A stretch of 64,000 nucleotides of DNA from the NCBI GenBank assembly GCA_004794655.1, contig SMMW01000056.1, positions 868,001 through 932,000 of the forward strand, in the 5' to 3' direction. The translations under genes and the position numbers were made by a program. The notes under the pieces were generated by a model. It saw only the letters and a list, made by a program, of their open reading frames with translations, was not told the DNA's origin and did not search any database. The stretch comes from Marisa cornuarietis. Taxonomy: Eukaryota > Mollusca > Gastropoda > Architaenioglossa > Ampullariidae. Shown here piece by piece: positions 38,021 through 48,474 of this stretch; within the stretch, counting starts at the first letter, position 1; each line of letters opens with the position of its first letter.

Positions 38021-38205
38021 AGCATGAAAGAGAGAAGGGAGGGGGGGTAGTAGGCGTTGGCTCGCTAGTTGTTGCATTACATGTAAGGGGAAGCTTCGTC
38101 AATGCCCTCCTTGCCATGTTCGCATATCACACCTCCTGACTGGAACAGATATCAGTGTCGTGACACTGAGCTTTACCAAAGGCCGACACTTTAAGCTTCA
38201 TCTCC

Positions 38206-38391
38206 TCAGCTCTTGGCGCTTTCCTTCATCCTGACTCTGTAGATGTTGACGATGTGGATGAGTTCTGCTCCAGCAAGCGTTTTCTCAAAGCGAGATGTAG
38301 AGTTCATGTCAAGAAACACTTCATCAATGAGAAAGATAGGATCCGGGATGGATGAGAGGATATTTTTGCTCAATTCAAAACGAACCTCTAA
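38206..38391 (-). other. short coding-like open frame, no family recognised
   Basis: A 61-codon stop-to-stop frame on minus. It is free of low complexity, with a hydrophobic/acidic stretch (PDPIFLIDEVFLDM) followed by an amphipathic segment ending in a Lys/Arg/Met-rich tail and a stop. There is no good upstream splice acceptor. It could be a last exon, a transposon fragment or chance. Confidence 0.2.
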
Positions 38392-38487
38392 TCAATTCAC
38401 TTGACGCACTCGTATCAAAAGTGGGAAAAAAGCTTTTGATTCTGAAGTTCGAGGGGATATTTCCTTAGTGAGCAATGGTAAGCTGCG

Positions 38488-38508
38488 CGCGCGTGCGTGG
38501 GTGCGTGC

Positions 38509-38539
<31 letters not shown>

Positions 38540-38540
38540 T
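38488..38540. repeat. GCGT/GT/GA compound microsatellite
   Basis: GC, GCGT and GT units passing into a GA run. Confidence 0.9.
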
Positions 38541-38544
38541 GTAT

Positions 38545-39340
38545 GTGTATGCACATGTTTGCATGCGCGCACCCTGTGATATTATGGAAAACTTGGTGCC
38601 GGCTGGTCATAACAAAAAAAAGGGAATGTTGATATTTAACATCTAATTTGTCAGGGTGGCTTTTAGCTGGCGTTATGAGGGTGGGTGTGTTGTAAACAGT
38701 TTTAGTTTCTGCTTGGAAAGTTATTACACCAATGAATTTCCTTTGCTTTCAGAAAGATCGCAATCCGGAGTGACATGTAAATGCTTTTACTACTGAGGTG
38801 CCTCTGTTGGTGACAAATGAACTTGCTAATGACAAGAGCCTCGCTTAGTGACAAATTGACCTGTCGCTTAGCGACCGCTTAATGCATGTATGTCTTAGTC
38901 ATTACTTAGTACTGCTGGATGGTTTGTTAACAACGGCTGGCAAGGTTGCTAAATTGAATGAGGTGAGCGATGGTTTCTTTCTTTAATTTTTTTTTTTAAT
39001 GTCTGGTCCATGTATGGGACTGTAAGTGTAGTCTGTGTGCGGATATTTACTACTAAGACAGAGGTCCATATATCCGGACTGTGCCTTGTGGTTTGTGAAC
39101 GGTTGACAGGCGAGCGATGTCGAGGGTGGCTGCTGCAGACAGTGCCATCAAACGGAAGGATGACAGATGCTGATCGTAGTGCATTCTGGGTCAACGTCAC
39201 TATTTCCCGTCCTTGCGGCCTGACCACCGGGTCCGCCTTTCTGGTCTCACTCGGCGTCTTGTCATCTGTCTTTCTTTCCGCTGTGTGTGTCAGAGGGGTT
39301 ACCACAACAATTGTCTTTTATTTTTGGTTCTTCATCTTCT
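38545..39340. other. anonymous stretch
   Basis: No gene or element was recognised. Opposed open frames at 38949-39369 carry no motif. Confidence 0.4.
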
Positions 39341-39347
39341 TGGAGGT

Positions 39348-39912
39348 TGTCAGGTATCATTGTTATTGACTGTATCGTGAGTAAGCTTAAATTTTATCAG
39401 GATTATTGTGGAAGAACGAAAGAGCGTGAATCACGTCAGTTGTTGACGTGTATGAGTGATGTAAAAATAAAGTGAAGGAAATGACGTGAGGGAGAGCGCG
39501 AGGAGCGGTTAGTAGTCAGGTAGGAGAAGAGAGAGGTTTAGGACGGAAAGACAAGTAGGGTAGGAATTGTAAGAAGAATTTGTTGAGTAGAGCATTTGAG
39601 TAGGGCGTTTAGGAGTATATAGATCGATTAGGTGAGTAGGTATTCTTGTAGATATTCAGAAAGGCAGGACTCAAAGGTTAGGGATTTTATTATTTTAAAG
39701 TAATCTGGATGTAGGAATCGTTTTTTTAACTGACTTTTCATTTGTGTATTTTTCTTGTTTTCTTCTTTTATTCATAATTAGTAAAGCAGATAGATTCGTT
39801 AGGCAAGTCATTCTTTTCTTTTAATTTGTGTGAAAGAACACGTAGTTGTCAGGCTCCGTGTATGTGTTGAGAGGACTGAGTGACTGATACACACTGCGCG
39901 GTGGTCGTGACA
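39348..39912 (+). mobile_element. 0.56-kb TG...CA-bounded repeat, copy 1 (solo-LTR-like)
   Basis: The unit runs from TGTCAGGTATCATTG to GGTGGTCGTGACA, 565 bp. A second copy lies in inverted orientation at 45170-46863. TG...CA ends, a TATATAG motif near 39616, and near-matching 5-bp flanks (GAGGT left, TAGGT right) would fit a solo LTR. There is no primer-binding site or coding region. A MITE, or one arm of a very long inverted repeat, are alternatives. Confidence 0.6.
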
Positions 39913-41785
39913 TAGGTATCGTTTCTTTAGAACTATTCCATTTTAATGATGATTTCTGAGTTATCTCTGTCTTCTTCTGATTTATATGTGTCTTCTTCTC
40001 ATGTATAACGTTGTTGTAGCTATTGTAATTATGATTTCTGATTTATTGGTGTATTCTTCTGATTTATATATGTGTCTTATTTTGTTCTGTTTCTCTCTTT
40101 CTTTCTTCCTTTCCTTCCTCTTCTTCCCCTTTAATTTTGTTTCTCTTCCTTCATATTCTTCCGTGCCTTCATCATCTCCCTTGTACTCACCGACCGTTTT
40201 TACAAGGATCATTATCGCTGGAACTTGTTCCACGGATTTTTATATCGCGAATATAATTCTTCCCATCAAAGACTCCTCGCATTTTTCACCTTTTTACAAG
40301 CCCTCCCAGAAACATCCCCCAAAACTTGTTGACGCCGCGATGAAGAGGGCGAGAAATTGAAGCCAAGATAACTCTGCGGACTGCTTAAAAACGTTGAAAG
40401 AGAGAGCAAGAGAGGCGTTATTTTATTTTAGCAATTCTGGGTTGTGAGGTAAGATTGAGGTCTCGCTTGGGGTTAGGGATGTGCGGTATCATCAAGTCAT
40501 CATTTCTGACGTTTCACTCCCCTTCCCCAGTTCTCCTCTTTGTTCGTCTGTCTTTTCTTCCTGTCTTTGTGCGCGCTGTAGTGTTCTTGCGCTAGTGACT
40601 CTCCCCCACCCCTAACCCCATGGAAGTAAGTGCTGTCCACGTCGATATTTGAAGACAGTGGAGAATTCAATGAAAATTCGCTATTTTCGAATGTGCAAAC
40701 AAAAGCAACACAGAGGGCTTTTCATTTATTTCATCTGTCCGTCGTCTTGAAGAAGGAAACATTTGGTAGATTACGCAGAGTACTAGAATGAAAACAGTAT
40801 AAAAAGCATAGGGAATAGCGAAAAAAAAGTACGATGAATTACTTCGGCAGATATACAGGGGGTACACGAAGTATCAAGTAGTTAGAAAGGGCTTAAAGAA
40901 TTTATTCCTTACGAGTTGAATGCAGGTCCCTAGTACTGGGTTTTCCAAAAGAGAGAGAGAGAGTAAAAAATAAAGTGAGAGACATTCTTTTGATCCCACT
41001 GTCGTCTGTTTGACTTATTTGGAAGGGAGGTAATTTTGGGGAGAAGGGACGATAAATGAGATTGGTGGAAGCCGAAGACGCCACCTTGAGAGAGAAGAGC
41101 TTGTGTCCCGAGAGGAGATCCGACCTTGCAATCTTCATCTCAGTGATGACGAGAGAGAGAGAGAGAGTGGTTTACGACCTCGTTACTAGGCTCCTCAATG
41201 CTTCTTTCAAAAAGGGCTGCTCTTATTTAATCTCTGCCCCTGGAGATATAAATAGGTGTGTTCCACTTCCAATTGGGACTGATTATTGCATGTCGGCGTA
41301 AATGTAAATTAGGAAGATGAGTGAAAGTAAAAGGTCAGTCGATGTTGGCGGTAGCTGTGTGTTAAGGAAGCTTCTTGGTGTCCACTGCTGCCGAAAGGTC
41401 ACAGCTTTTACAGTCTCATCTTTTCTGCCCAGCTGGCCAATCCAGACTTACAGTGCGCAGGCGCGGGCCGGCGACAGAGCATTTCCGCCGTATGCCAGGT
41501 CACTGGCACTGCACACGGGCACAAGCAGGAAAAGTCCCTCCTTCCCTTCACTTTCAAGGAAAAAGAAAAAACAAAAATCCCAAAAGAGGTGGTTGAACGC
41601 GAGTTTTATAATTTATACACAACCTCGAATAGTCTGGTCAAGCCCAGTGTAAGTTTAGACTGGCTATCTGGGCAGTAGGCTGAGATTCGGACACTGGCTG
41701 AGAGGGAGGGTAACTTCGTCACGAGATTCGCACGTGGCTGATAAACTCAAGGATCATACCATGAGGACATAAATCCTACCCTTAA
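39913..41785. other. anonymous stretch between inverted repeat copies
   Basis: No transposase or other gene was recognised between the two copies of the 0.56-kb repeat, which argues against a single large autonomous element. Short GA runs are near 40950 and 41155. Confidence 0.45.
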
Positions 41786-41790
41786 TTCCA

Positions 41791-42056
41791 GGGGCCAGTT
41801 GCACAACACGTTTCTAAACCTTAAAACTGTTCTAAAGAAGCAAAATCTCTTCTTAGCCATTTTGATGCATTGCAGAAAAACATACAAAAAATTGTACTGA
41901 CAGGACGGAAAGTCAGACTTAAACAACTTTATCTTACTTAAAACAGTTTTATTTTTAAACATTCTAAAATTGTGGTGTGCACTTTAAACTAATTATCTAA
42001 TTAGAGTTATGGCCTTAATGTGTTTAAAATTAGAAATGTGTTGTGCAACTGGCCCC
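41791..42056. mobile_element. 266-bp MITE with terminal inverted repeats
   Basis: The left end GGGGCCAGTTGCACAACACG mirrors the right end (reverse complement GGGGCCAGTTGCACAACACA). Similarity continues inward through TTTCTAA to about 27 bp. There is no coding capacity and no obvious target duplication (flanks ...TTCCA and ATAAC). The ends resemble GGGCC-type cut-and-paste DNA transposons; the superfamily is not resolved. Confidence 0.8.
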
Positions 42057-42059
42057 ATA

Positions 42060-42635
42060 ACAATTGAAATATTTTATTTTAGAACTGAAATTTTGCTGCA
42101 GAATGTCTATATTACCAAAGTATCAACGAGAAATCGATCGAGAATACTTCAACATACCTCAATTTTTTTTTAAAGGTCACTTTCTCTGGTGATTTCACTT
42201 TCAAGTGTCGCCATTGTTGGTTATGTTTGAAGTTCTACTTTTAAACTGCGCAATTACTGATATATTTGACGCGCAAATGTGGTGTCTAGACAAAAGAAAG
42301 ATGAAGAAGGCTATAAAGTGAATGAATGCAACTGCTGCTGTCATAGAACTAACCAGCTCATCGTTCACCTTTCACAAAGCTGCTTAACTTCTCATGGCAG
42401 ACAGAAGAGAAATTATGTCTGCTCAAGAAAAATAGTAACAGAAACTTAAAAAGTAATTGTGTGACCACTCGGTTGTTGTTGTTGGGGACTGAGAAACTAG
42501 AAATTGCAATTTTATCTTTTCCAGCCTTTTTTTGAGTTCTTTCTGTCTCTCGCGCGCTCTGATTTTTCCCCTAGCCTTTTAACGGTGCCATATATATGTA
42601 CCTTTCACGGGGAGAAAAACTGATGGAATGCGCTG
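42060..42635. other. anonymous AT-rich stretch
   Basis: No gene or element was recognised. Confidence 0.45.
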
Positions 42636-42639
42636 AGCA

Positions 42640-42716
42640 ACACGGGAATGGAACCGCCTACTAGGCTCATCTTCGGGATTAAAGGTCATTGCTTTGACCA
42701 CTGGACTTTCCGCTTA
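42640..42716 (-). mobile_element. tRNA-like SINE head or tRNA pseudogene
   Basis: On the minus strand an A box (AGTCCAGTGGTCAAAGC, plus-strand 42691-42707) and a B box (GGTTCCATTCC, plus-strand 42645-42655, one base off GGTTCGANTCC) are spaced as in a tRNA. A full cloverleaf is not apparent, so a SINE head or pseudogene fits better than a working tRNA. Confidence 0.45.
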
Positions 42717-42719
42717 ATG

Positions 42720-45105
42720 AATATTTTCAGTAAGCCTTGTAAGCAGTCCAGTCGCGACATGCTGACCTTTGTACATCAGATGCTCCAACTACTCATTGGA
42801 CAAAAGTCTAAACCCTGTTCCAGTTAGGCCATGAAAACAGTTCCTCTCTGATGACATTTTTACATGTGCATTTACGTTAATATGTGCTCGAAGCTATTTT
42901 AGAATTAGAATCCACATACCTCTTCCTATCTGTGGTATTTTTTATACTAAGCAAAATGGCAGTGCATTTTGTGACAGATTAATGGCTGTTCCCCGCTCTA
43001 TTAATCTGTCAGCAACTTTGAGCTTAATTTCATGCGTGGTTTGAACGAGTTTCAAATTGCAGGAGGCTTCTTCCTCGACCTGGAATCGGGCGGCTTTCCA
43101 TTCCAGACTTCCTAGGAGCGTCAAGTCACGTGATCACACATGGAAGGCACATCCGCGGTTACGGAAATGCATGCTCATTCAGGCAGAATCCATTTCTACG
43201 TCTCTTTTTTGTTCTCTTTCTCTCGCTCTTGCGCTCGCTCGCTCTTTGCACCTGTCCCCCAGGGCATCCAGCGCAACGCCATCAGAATTGCCCGGTGGCC
43301 GCGCAGCACATGCAGCACGCAAAGCACAACAGCAAACAGCCCCGGCATCGATCCAAGCATCATTAGCTGCAGCCGTTGTCAAATTCTCATCTGGATGCGA
43401 CATCTGGATTAGCATCTCTCAAAATCCGCCAAGAGTCTTCAGTAAAACATCACCTCTTCCAAACATCCCTCGCCCACCCCCCACCTCCCCGAAAAAGTGC
43501 CCTTCGAAAGTTGAAGGTTTAACTGCACTCACATCACGGAAAGCTACACTCTTAATTCTATCTTTTTAGAGAGAAATTTCAATTTCCTAAACTATGCTTG
43601 CTTGATAATAGACCTTCGTGAATATTGGGTTTTTTGGGGGCCTATTTTCCGCGGCTCCCCCCCCCCTTTTCACAAACCCAATGAACAGAAAAATATGTCG
43701 CACAATTGCTGGTCCAGTTTCGATTTGTTCGTAGTTTGGAACTATCCTGAAGGCTCTTCGCCTCTTGTATTTCAAAGACTGCGATGCTAAATTTGTTTTC
43801 CTGCAAAGTGTAAGTTCTCAGGGCTTTGTGACCTATGGTGTTGATGAGGCCAGATGCAAGAGTGGGCTCGTTTGATCTTCCCGCTGCTCGTTTCTCGCCC
43901 TGCTCGCCAGGTGATTGGCAGTCTCTCTGCGCCCACAGCCAGCCATAACCCTAGCCTGTCACCTTCTGACACTTTTTCCTTTTGTTTCGTGTAGAGAATG
44001 TCAAGCGGCGGCAGCAGAGCGATGACAAAAGTTCTCGCTGGCATCGCTTCGACAGGATAATGAAAGTGTCTTGAAAGAACTGTCGTAGGCAAGACTGACA
44101 TCGGCCTGAACTTTTCTCGACTTAATTAAACGAAAGCCCAGCAAGTCCACCGGTAAAGTTTAACGAAGGTATTCACGGGTATGATTACACGTAGCACTCC
44201 AGTGGACAGCCGGCCATGCCCAGAACGAGTCAAGCGACAGCCGGAAGGAAGATTAGCCTCCCCTGCCAGGGGCACGTCTGACACTGCAGTTACAACCCGC
44301 AGGGTGCAAATTGTGTGATCAGAAGAACAATGAGCAAGGCCTGGTCAGCCACTGGTCTGGTGTGATGTGTAAGGTCTCGAGAAGCGAGACAGTCGTCGCC
44401 GCATTACCCAAAAGGGTAATTTGATATGCCTATGGTTGCCACCGAGCTGGCACCCCCTCCTGGCCATCTCCGATAGGGGGCCAGAAGGAAGGATAATGGC
44501 TGTGAAAACCCGAGAAGAATTTTCGGGGATGAAAGTCGGTCACAGAAAGAGACTGGTCGTGAATGGAGTTAGTCACAAACAGGGCTCCACCATGAGATAC
44601 ACTTTCCTAAAACAACTATTCGTTAAGACGCTTGTTTGTCTTTCTGACTTTTTCTGTCTGTCTTCATATTATTTAGGCAATGTCTTCATTAACGTACGCT
44701 TTGACAGTTCAGCACTTTTATCGCCGACAGTCGATTTCCAGCATCAGTGGGGCAAGAACTGGAAACGTGTATTAAATTACATCAAACAAACGAACGAACT
44801 TGCGAGAAAGAAAGACAACTTTCCCTGTGGTGGTTCAATGGTAACGACCATTTCAATAAGGGGGAAGGGGAAGATGGAGGTTATTCACTGCTAATGAAGA
44901 CTGACGACCCGCACCCTTTTATGACCCGAGAATCACTGGAGACGAACCAACAATTGGCCCCCCACCCCCACCCCAAGGCTTTGTGGTTAAAGCTAAAAAA
45001 GCAAACCTACTAAAGAGTCTTCGTGGACGGTTGAAAATACTAAAAACAACCATATTGACTTCGCGTCGTTCAAAACGTTAAAACATTGTGGAAGTAAAGC
45101 TACAT
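42720..45105. other. anonymous stretch
   Basis: No gene was recognised. The 170-codon frame at 43057-43569 and the 157-codon frame at 44421-44894 show no motif. A small palindrome (ATTACCCAAAAGGGTAAT) lies at 44404-44421. Confidence 0.4.
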
Positions 45106-45636
45106 TACCCTAGGCCTAGGGGGTGGGGAAAGTCCGGTCTGCGAAATCATTTGATCCGGCCCGCCAAGGTGTCACGACCACCGCGCAGTGAATCAGTCAC
45201 TCAATCCTCTTAACACATATACGGAGCCTGACAAATACGTGTTTTTTCACACTAATTAAAAGAAAAGAATGATTTGCCTAAGAATCTATCTGATTTACTA
45301 ATTATGAATAAAAGAAAAAAACAAGAAAAATACACACATGAAAAGTCAGTTAAAAAAACGATTCCTACATCCAGATTACTTTAAAATAATAAAATCCCTA
45401 ACCTTTGAGTCCTGCCTTTCTGAATATCTACAAGAATACCTACTCACCTAATCGATCTATATACTCCTAAACGCCCTACTCAACAAATTCTTCTTTTAAT
45501 GAGGGTATTTCATCAGGGTCGGTGACGTACGGTAACATCCAATCAGAATTTAGTAGCTTTCATACTGCGGACAGCTAGTCGGAAGCCGGGTACACGCGTA
45601 GCGGTCTTTTGAGTAGTTTCACTATAAGCATCAACC

Positions 45637-45953
45637 ATGGCTAAAGAAAGTTTTGAAGCAAAAAGAAGTTCCGAGTGGAAAAAATCACTTATTCTGCTAC
45701 CGGTTGTTGGCGATGTAACCACTATATTTTACACAGGGAGCAGAAAAACAGCAAAATCAAAAAGCCATCAAGTTTGTACGCGATGGCCATGTATAGCAAG
45801 TGTTCGTTGCTTCCAGCAGCCAGGAAACTTTCCTGATTAAATGCAGAGTTCTTGCTTCCATGAAGCAGATTTTTTGTATGGTTTATGTAGAACTGTCTGC
45901 CGACAGATCGATGAAGGAAGCTTACTGCGAATGCGTTGCAGGATGAGTAAATT
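45637..45953 (+). pseudogene. N-terminal remnant of SWIM/YqaJ-type ISL2EU accessory protein
   Basis: An ATG at 45637 opens MAKESFEAKRSSEWKK. After a +1 frame change the homology continues as NQKAIKFVRDGHV, an in-frame TAG, then FLIKCRVLASMKQ, FCMVYVELSADRSMKEA and the half SWIM zinc finger YCECVAG, ending at TGA. In intact relatives the SWIM motif (CxC...CxH) is followed by a YqaJ-like nuclease domain, absent here. The protein belongs to the two-gene ISL2EU transposons; its role in transposition is inferred in the family. One frameshift and at least one premature stop show that it is dead. Confidence 0.65.
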
Positions 45954-46249
45954 CTATTTATTAGTTTGTTTCCACAGCTAATATACTAAGAATCCATTCT
46001 CTTGACCCTTCATTTCTGATCAAAGGGTGTGTCCTCAAAGACATTGAACAGGTTTACATTATTTCAACAGCTGAGTTATCCAAATTAGTTCTGTTTTCCT
46101 GGTTATTGGACTTAATGAGCAGTATACAGTACATTTGTGGTAAAAGAAGAAAGCAGTGTACTTTATTTTTAAAACTATGTATTATAATATCCAAAGTTTG
46201 TTTTTGTTTGGTTTTTTTTTTTTTTTGCATTTTTTCTACTGTACTAGGC

Positions 46250-46527
46250 AAACAGGTCAGTGATTTTTCATACCCAAGATGTAATGTTGTGACATAGTCG
46301 ATTGAAGATGGGTCATTTATCTGAAATCCCGACACGAAGTGTCGACCGCATACTTTCGGCACAAAGTTCTCTCTTCGGATCGCTTGCAGCCACAGTTTTC
46401 TTCTTTTTTGAGCTTTTAGGCCTTTACCCATCGGGATACTAGAAAATATTAACGTTTCTCCTCTCTCTCTGTATTTTGATCTACGATTGTGGTAGTTAAT
46501 AACACAACAGTGATCGTGCTTACCCAT
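46250..46527 (-). pseudogene. THAP-domain N-terminus of ISL2EU-like transposase
   Basis: The minus-strand frame starts MGKHDHCCVINYHNR and carries the THAP landmarks in order: Cys pair region, a conserved Trp (KLWLQAI), CGRHF (Cys-x2-His) and a YVTTLHLGYEKS tail in place of the usual AVPT-type box. This form, with HFVSG before the tail, is typical of THAP domains joined to DDE_Tnp_4 transposases. The second zinc Cys is replaced by Tyr (residue 12), so DNA-binding zinc coordination is probably lost. Downstream the frame runs into A/T-rich Lys-rich sequence and no HTH or DDE domain follows, so only the N-terminal DNA-binding part remains. Confidence 0.75.
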
Positions 46528-47334
46528 CTCGATCTGTAGTAAACACTAATGGCTGTACCCGCCTTCCGCTTTGACCACCGACGAGTGCGTACTGCGCATG
46601 CGCTGAATAATTGACGAAATAGGGTCATTCCTACCCTACTTGTCTTTCCGTCCCAAATCTCTCTCTCTCTTCTCCTACCTGACTACCACTGACTGCTCCT
46701 CGCGCTCTCCCTCACGTCATTTCCTTCATTTTTTACATCACTCGTACACGTCTACCGAACAACTGACGTCATTCACGCTCTTTCGTTCTGCCACATTAAT
46801 CCTTCTAAAATTTAAGCTTAATCAAACGATACGATCAATAACTAATAACAATGATGCCTGACATTAGGCAACCGCAGATTTGAATAAATCTATAAACTTT
46901 TCTCATAGCATCATAATGTATATTAAGTGAATAATAATGATCATAATTTAAATTCTGAGGGACAAGCAAGGAACATTCATTACAGGATAGACAAGTACAC
47001 ATACGGGTACATGACGGGACAGACACGTACACTTCTAGTCTGCTGCCCGCGGTCCGTATGGACAATTTTGTAGAATTATGCATGCATGTGACCTTTACTC
47101 CAAGTCGATGGTTTAATGGTGGCTGTTGATACGTGTTGCCTCGACATTATTCTGTACCTCAGTGTACAACCGTCCCATATAATCCTTTCATGGATTTCCA
47201 AAGGATGAGCTAAAAAGCTTTGGCTGGTAAAAATTTGTTTGGGTTAATGAGTTTATTTCAGCATGTGCTAGCATGCCTGGGTGTGTAGCATGTGTGTAGA
47301 CTGTAAATGCCATGAACTCATCATGCTAAATAGT

Positions 47335-47358
47335 CATTATTATTATTATTATTATTAC
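47335..47358. repeat. (TTA)8 microsatellite
   Basis: Short TTA trinucleotide array within the putative hAT element. Confidence 0.9.
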
Positions 47359-47734
47359 TTTCACTGCTCAACCACAAACATAAAATTTTGCGGCTCCTGT
47401 AAGAGCTTTCTAATTACAGGTATTTTTATTACACGTACATTTTACACACTTCAAACAGTTGCTTCGCTATGCTTTTCATATGAGTAGAGCAAATTTTTTT
47501 CGGGCACCTAATTATGATAAAGGAGGATTGTGGTGACTCAGAGGACACCAGTGCCAGACAGGCTGGCATTGTACAAGTTGCAAAAGTGTTAACACAATGT
47601 AGCGAAACTACAGGTTGATCAAATACAAGCAAGCTAAGTTTTAGGTAGATAATTTTGTATGGTCCGCGAATGATATTATAAATATCAAATGGCTCTTGGA
47701 GAAGAAAAGGTTCCCTACCCCTGACCTAGACAGT

Positions 47735-47850
47735 GAGGGAGAGAGAATGGGTACTACCCTCATGAAAAGGCTGGCCCCGGGATAAAGTTGTGTCTCTATC
47801 GTGTCACTCCCAAAAGACTTAAAAGTTTATAGGGCTATTCTTTTTTAAAG
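47735..47850 (+). mobile_element. SINE-like core, copy B
   Basis: TGGGTACTACCCTCATGAAA, AGGCTGGCCCCGGGATAAAG and a GTGTCACTCCCAAAAGACTT block align to copy A at 17941-18050. It abuts the right end of the putative hAT element. No tRNA-like head is visible here. Confidence 0.5.
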
Positions 47851-47854
47851 GTAA

Positions 47855-48428
47855 TGTATGCAATCCAATTTTTCCGACTACATTTCTGAGGTAGTATGAA
47901 CCGTTTCTATATATAGAATAAAGACATATTTCAGTGTCAGACCTTCCTCTTGTTTCTCTAAATTCAGTGCAAAACAGCTAAATATTATTGCAGACAATAC
48001 ATTACTGTTTCTTGTCCTAATATTTATATACATTCATATGCATTCTATACATTCGTCTATGACTCTTGTCTATTTCCATGACTTGATATACCATTTGCCA
48101 CATTTGTTAGTGTGATACAGCTTGAGCCGCTAGAACAGATGATACAGTACAATATGTCAGGACAGATGACAGTCTAAGACACTAGGCCAGTGCACGACGC
48201 AGTCTACGGATATTCTTTCGTTCACGACTATGTGAAATCCATGTCTCTCAGTATATTATGTAGGTCAAAGTTCAGGAGAACTACAACCTTACAGAACACC
48301 CCACTCTGTGCGAAATGTAGCAAAACCATTAGCGAGCAGACAGCGACGGAAAGCCCTCAGGATGACACTTTGATACTCTAAATGGCAGCCACCAGACAAA
48401 CTTTAAATGCCGCGTTTGTTGAATTCTT
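47855..48428. other. anonymous stretch
   Basis: No gene or element was recognised. Confidence 0.4.
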
Positions 48429-48430
48429 TT

Positions 48431-48471
48431 AAACAAACAAACAAACAAACAAACAAACAAACAAACAAACA
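48431..48471. repeat. (AAAC)10 microsatellite
   Basis: Perfect AAAC array. It yields the Cys/Leu/Phe/Val repeat frames on minus. Confidence 0.97.
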
Positions 48472-48474
48472 AAA

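Larger units (their letters stand above)
45501..46626. mobile_element. ISL2EU-like DNA transposon, internally deleted
   Basis: Comparison with the uninterrupted repeat at 39348-39912 defines the insertion. The ends are inverted (GAGGGTATTTCATCA left; GACCCTATTTCGTCA for the right end, reverse complement) and flanked by the dinucleotide AT, the 2-bp target duplication known for ISL2EU. It contains the 5' part of a SWIM/YqaJ-type gene on plus and of a THAP-type transposase gene on minus. The two head towards each other, and the C-terminal catalytic regions are missing. It cannot be autonomous. Confidence 0.75.
45170..46863 (-). mobile_element. 0.56-kb TG...CA-bounded repeat, copy 2, split by an insertion
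   Basis: The inverse of the unit at 39348-39912: 45170-45500 matches the inner part and 46627-46863 the outer part. Between them lies the 1126-bp element at 45501-46626. With the insertion removed, the copy is about 0.56 kb, like copy 1. Confidence 0.85.
45117..47724. mobile_element. probable hAT-like element carrying nested insertions
   Basis: The left end TAGGGGGTGGGGAAAGTCCG and right end (reverse complement TCAGGGGTAGGGAACCTTTT) resemble hAT-type CAGGGGTGGGGAAC termini. The subterminal sequences (GATCCGGCCCGCC left; CATTCGCGGACCATACAAAA right, reverse complement) are also of the type seen in hAT elements. Flanks CCTAGGCC and CCTAGACA could be a decayed 8-bp duplication. No transposase is recognisable. 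The interior is interrupted by the repeat at 45170-46863. Confidence 0.45.

Noticed and set aside
43057..43569. 170-codon plus-strand open frame
   Set aside because: Ser/Ala/Arg/Leu-rich with overlapping open frames in all directions and no motif.
44421..44894. 157-codon plus-strand open frame
   Set aside because: Starts at TTG with no family resemblance or splice signals that I could support.
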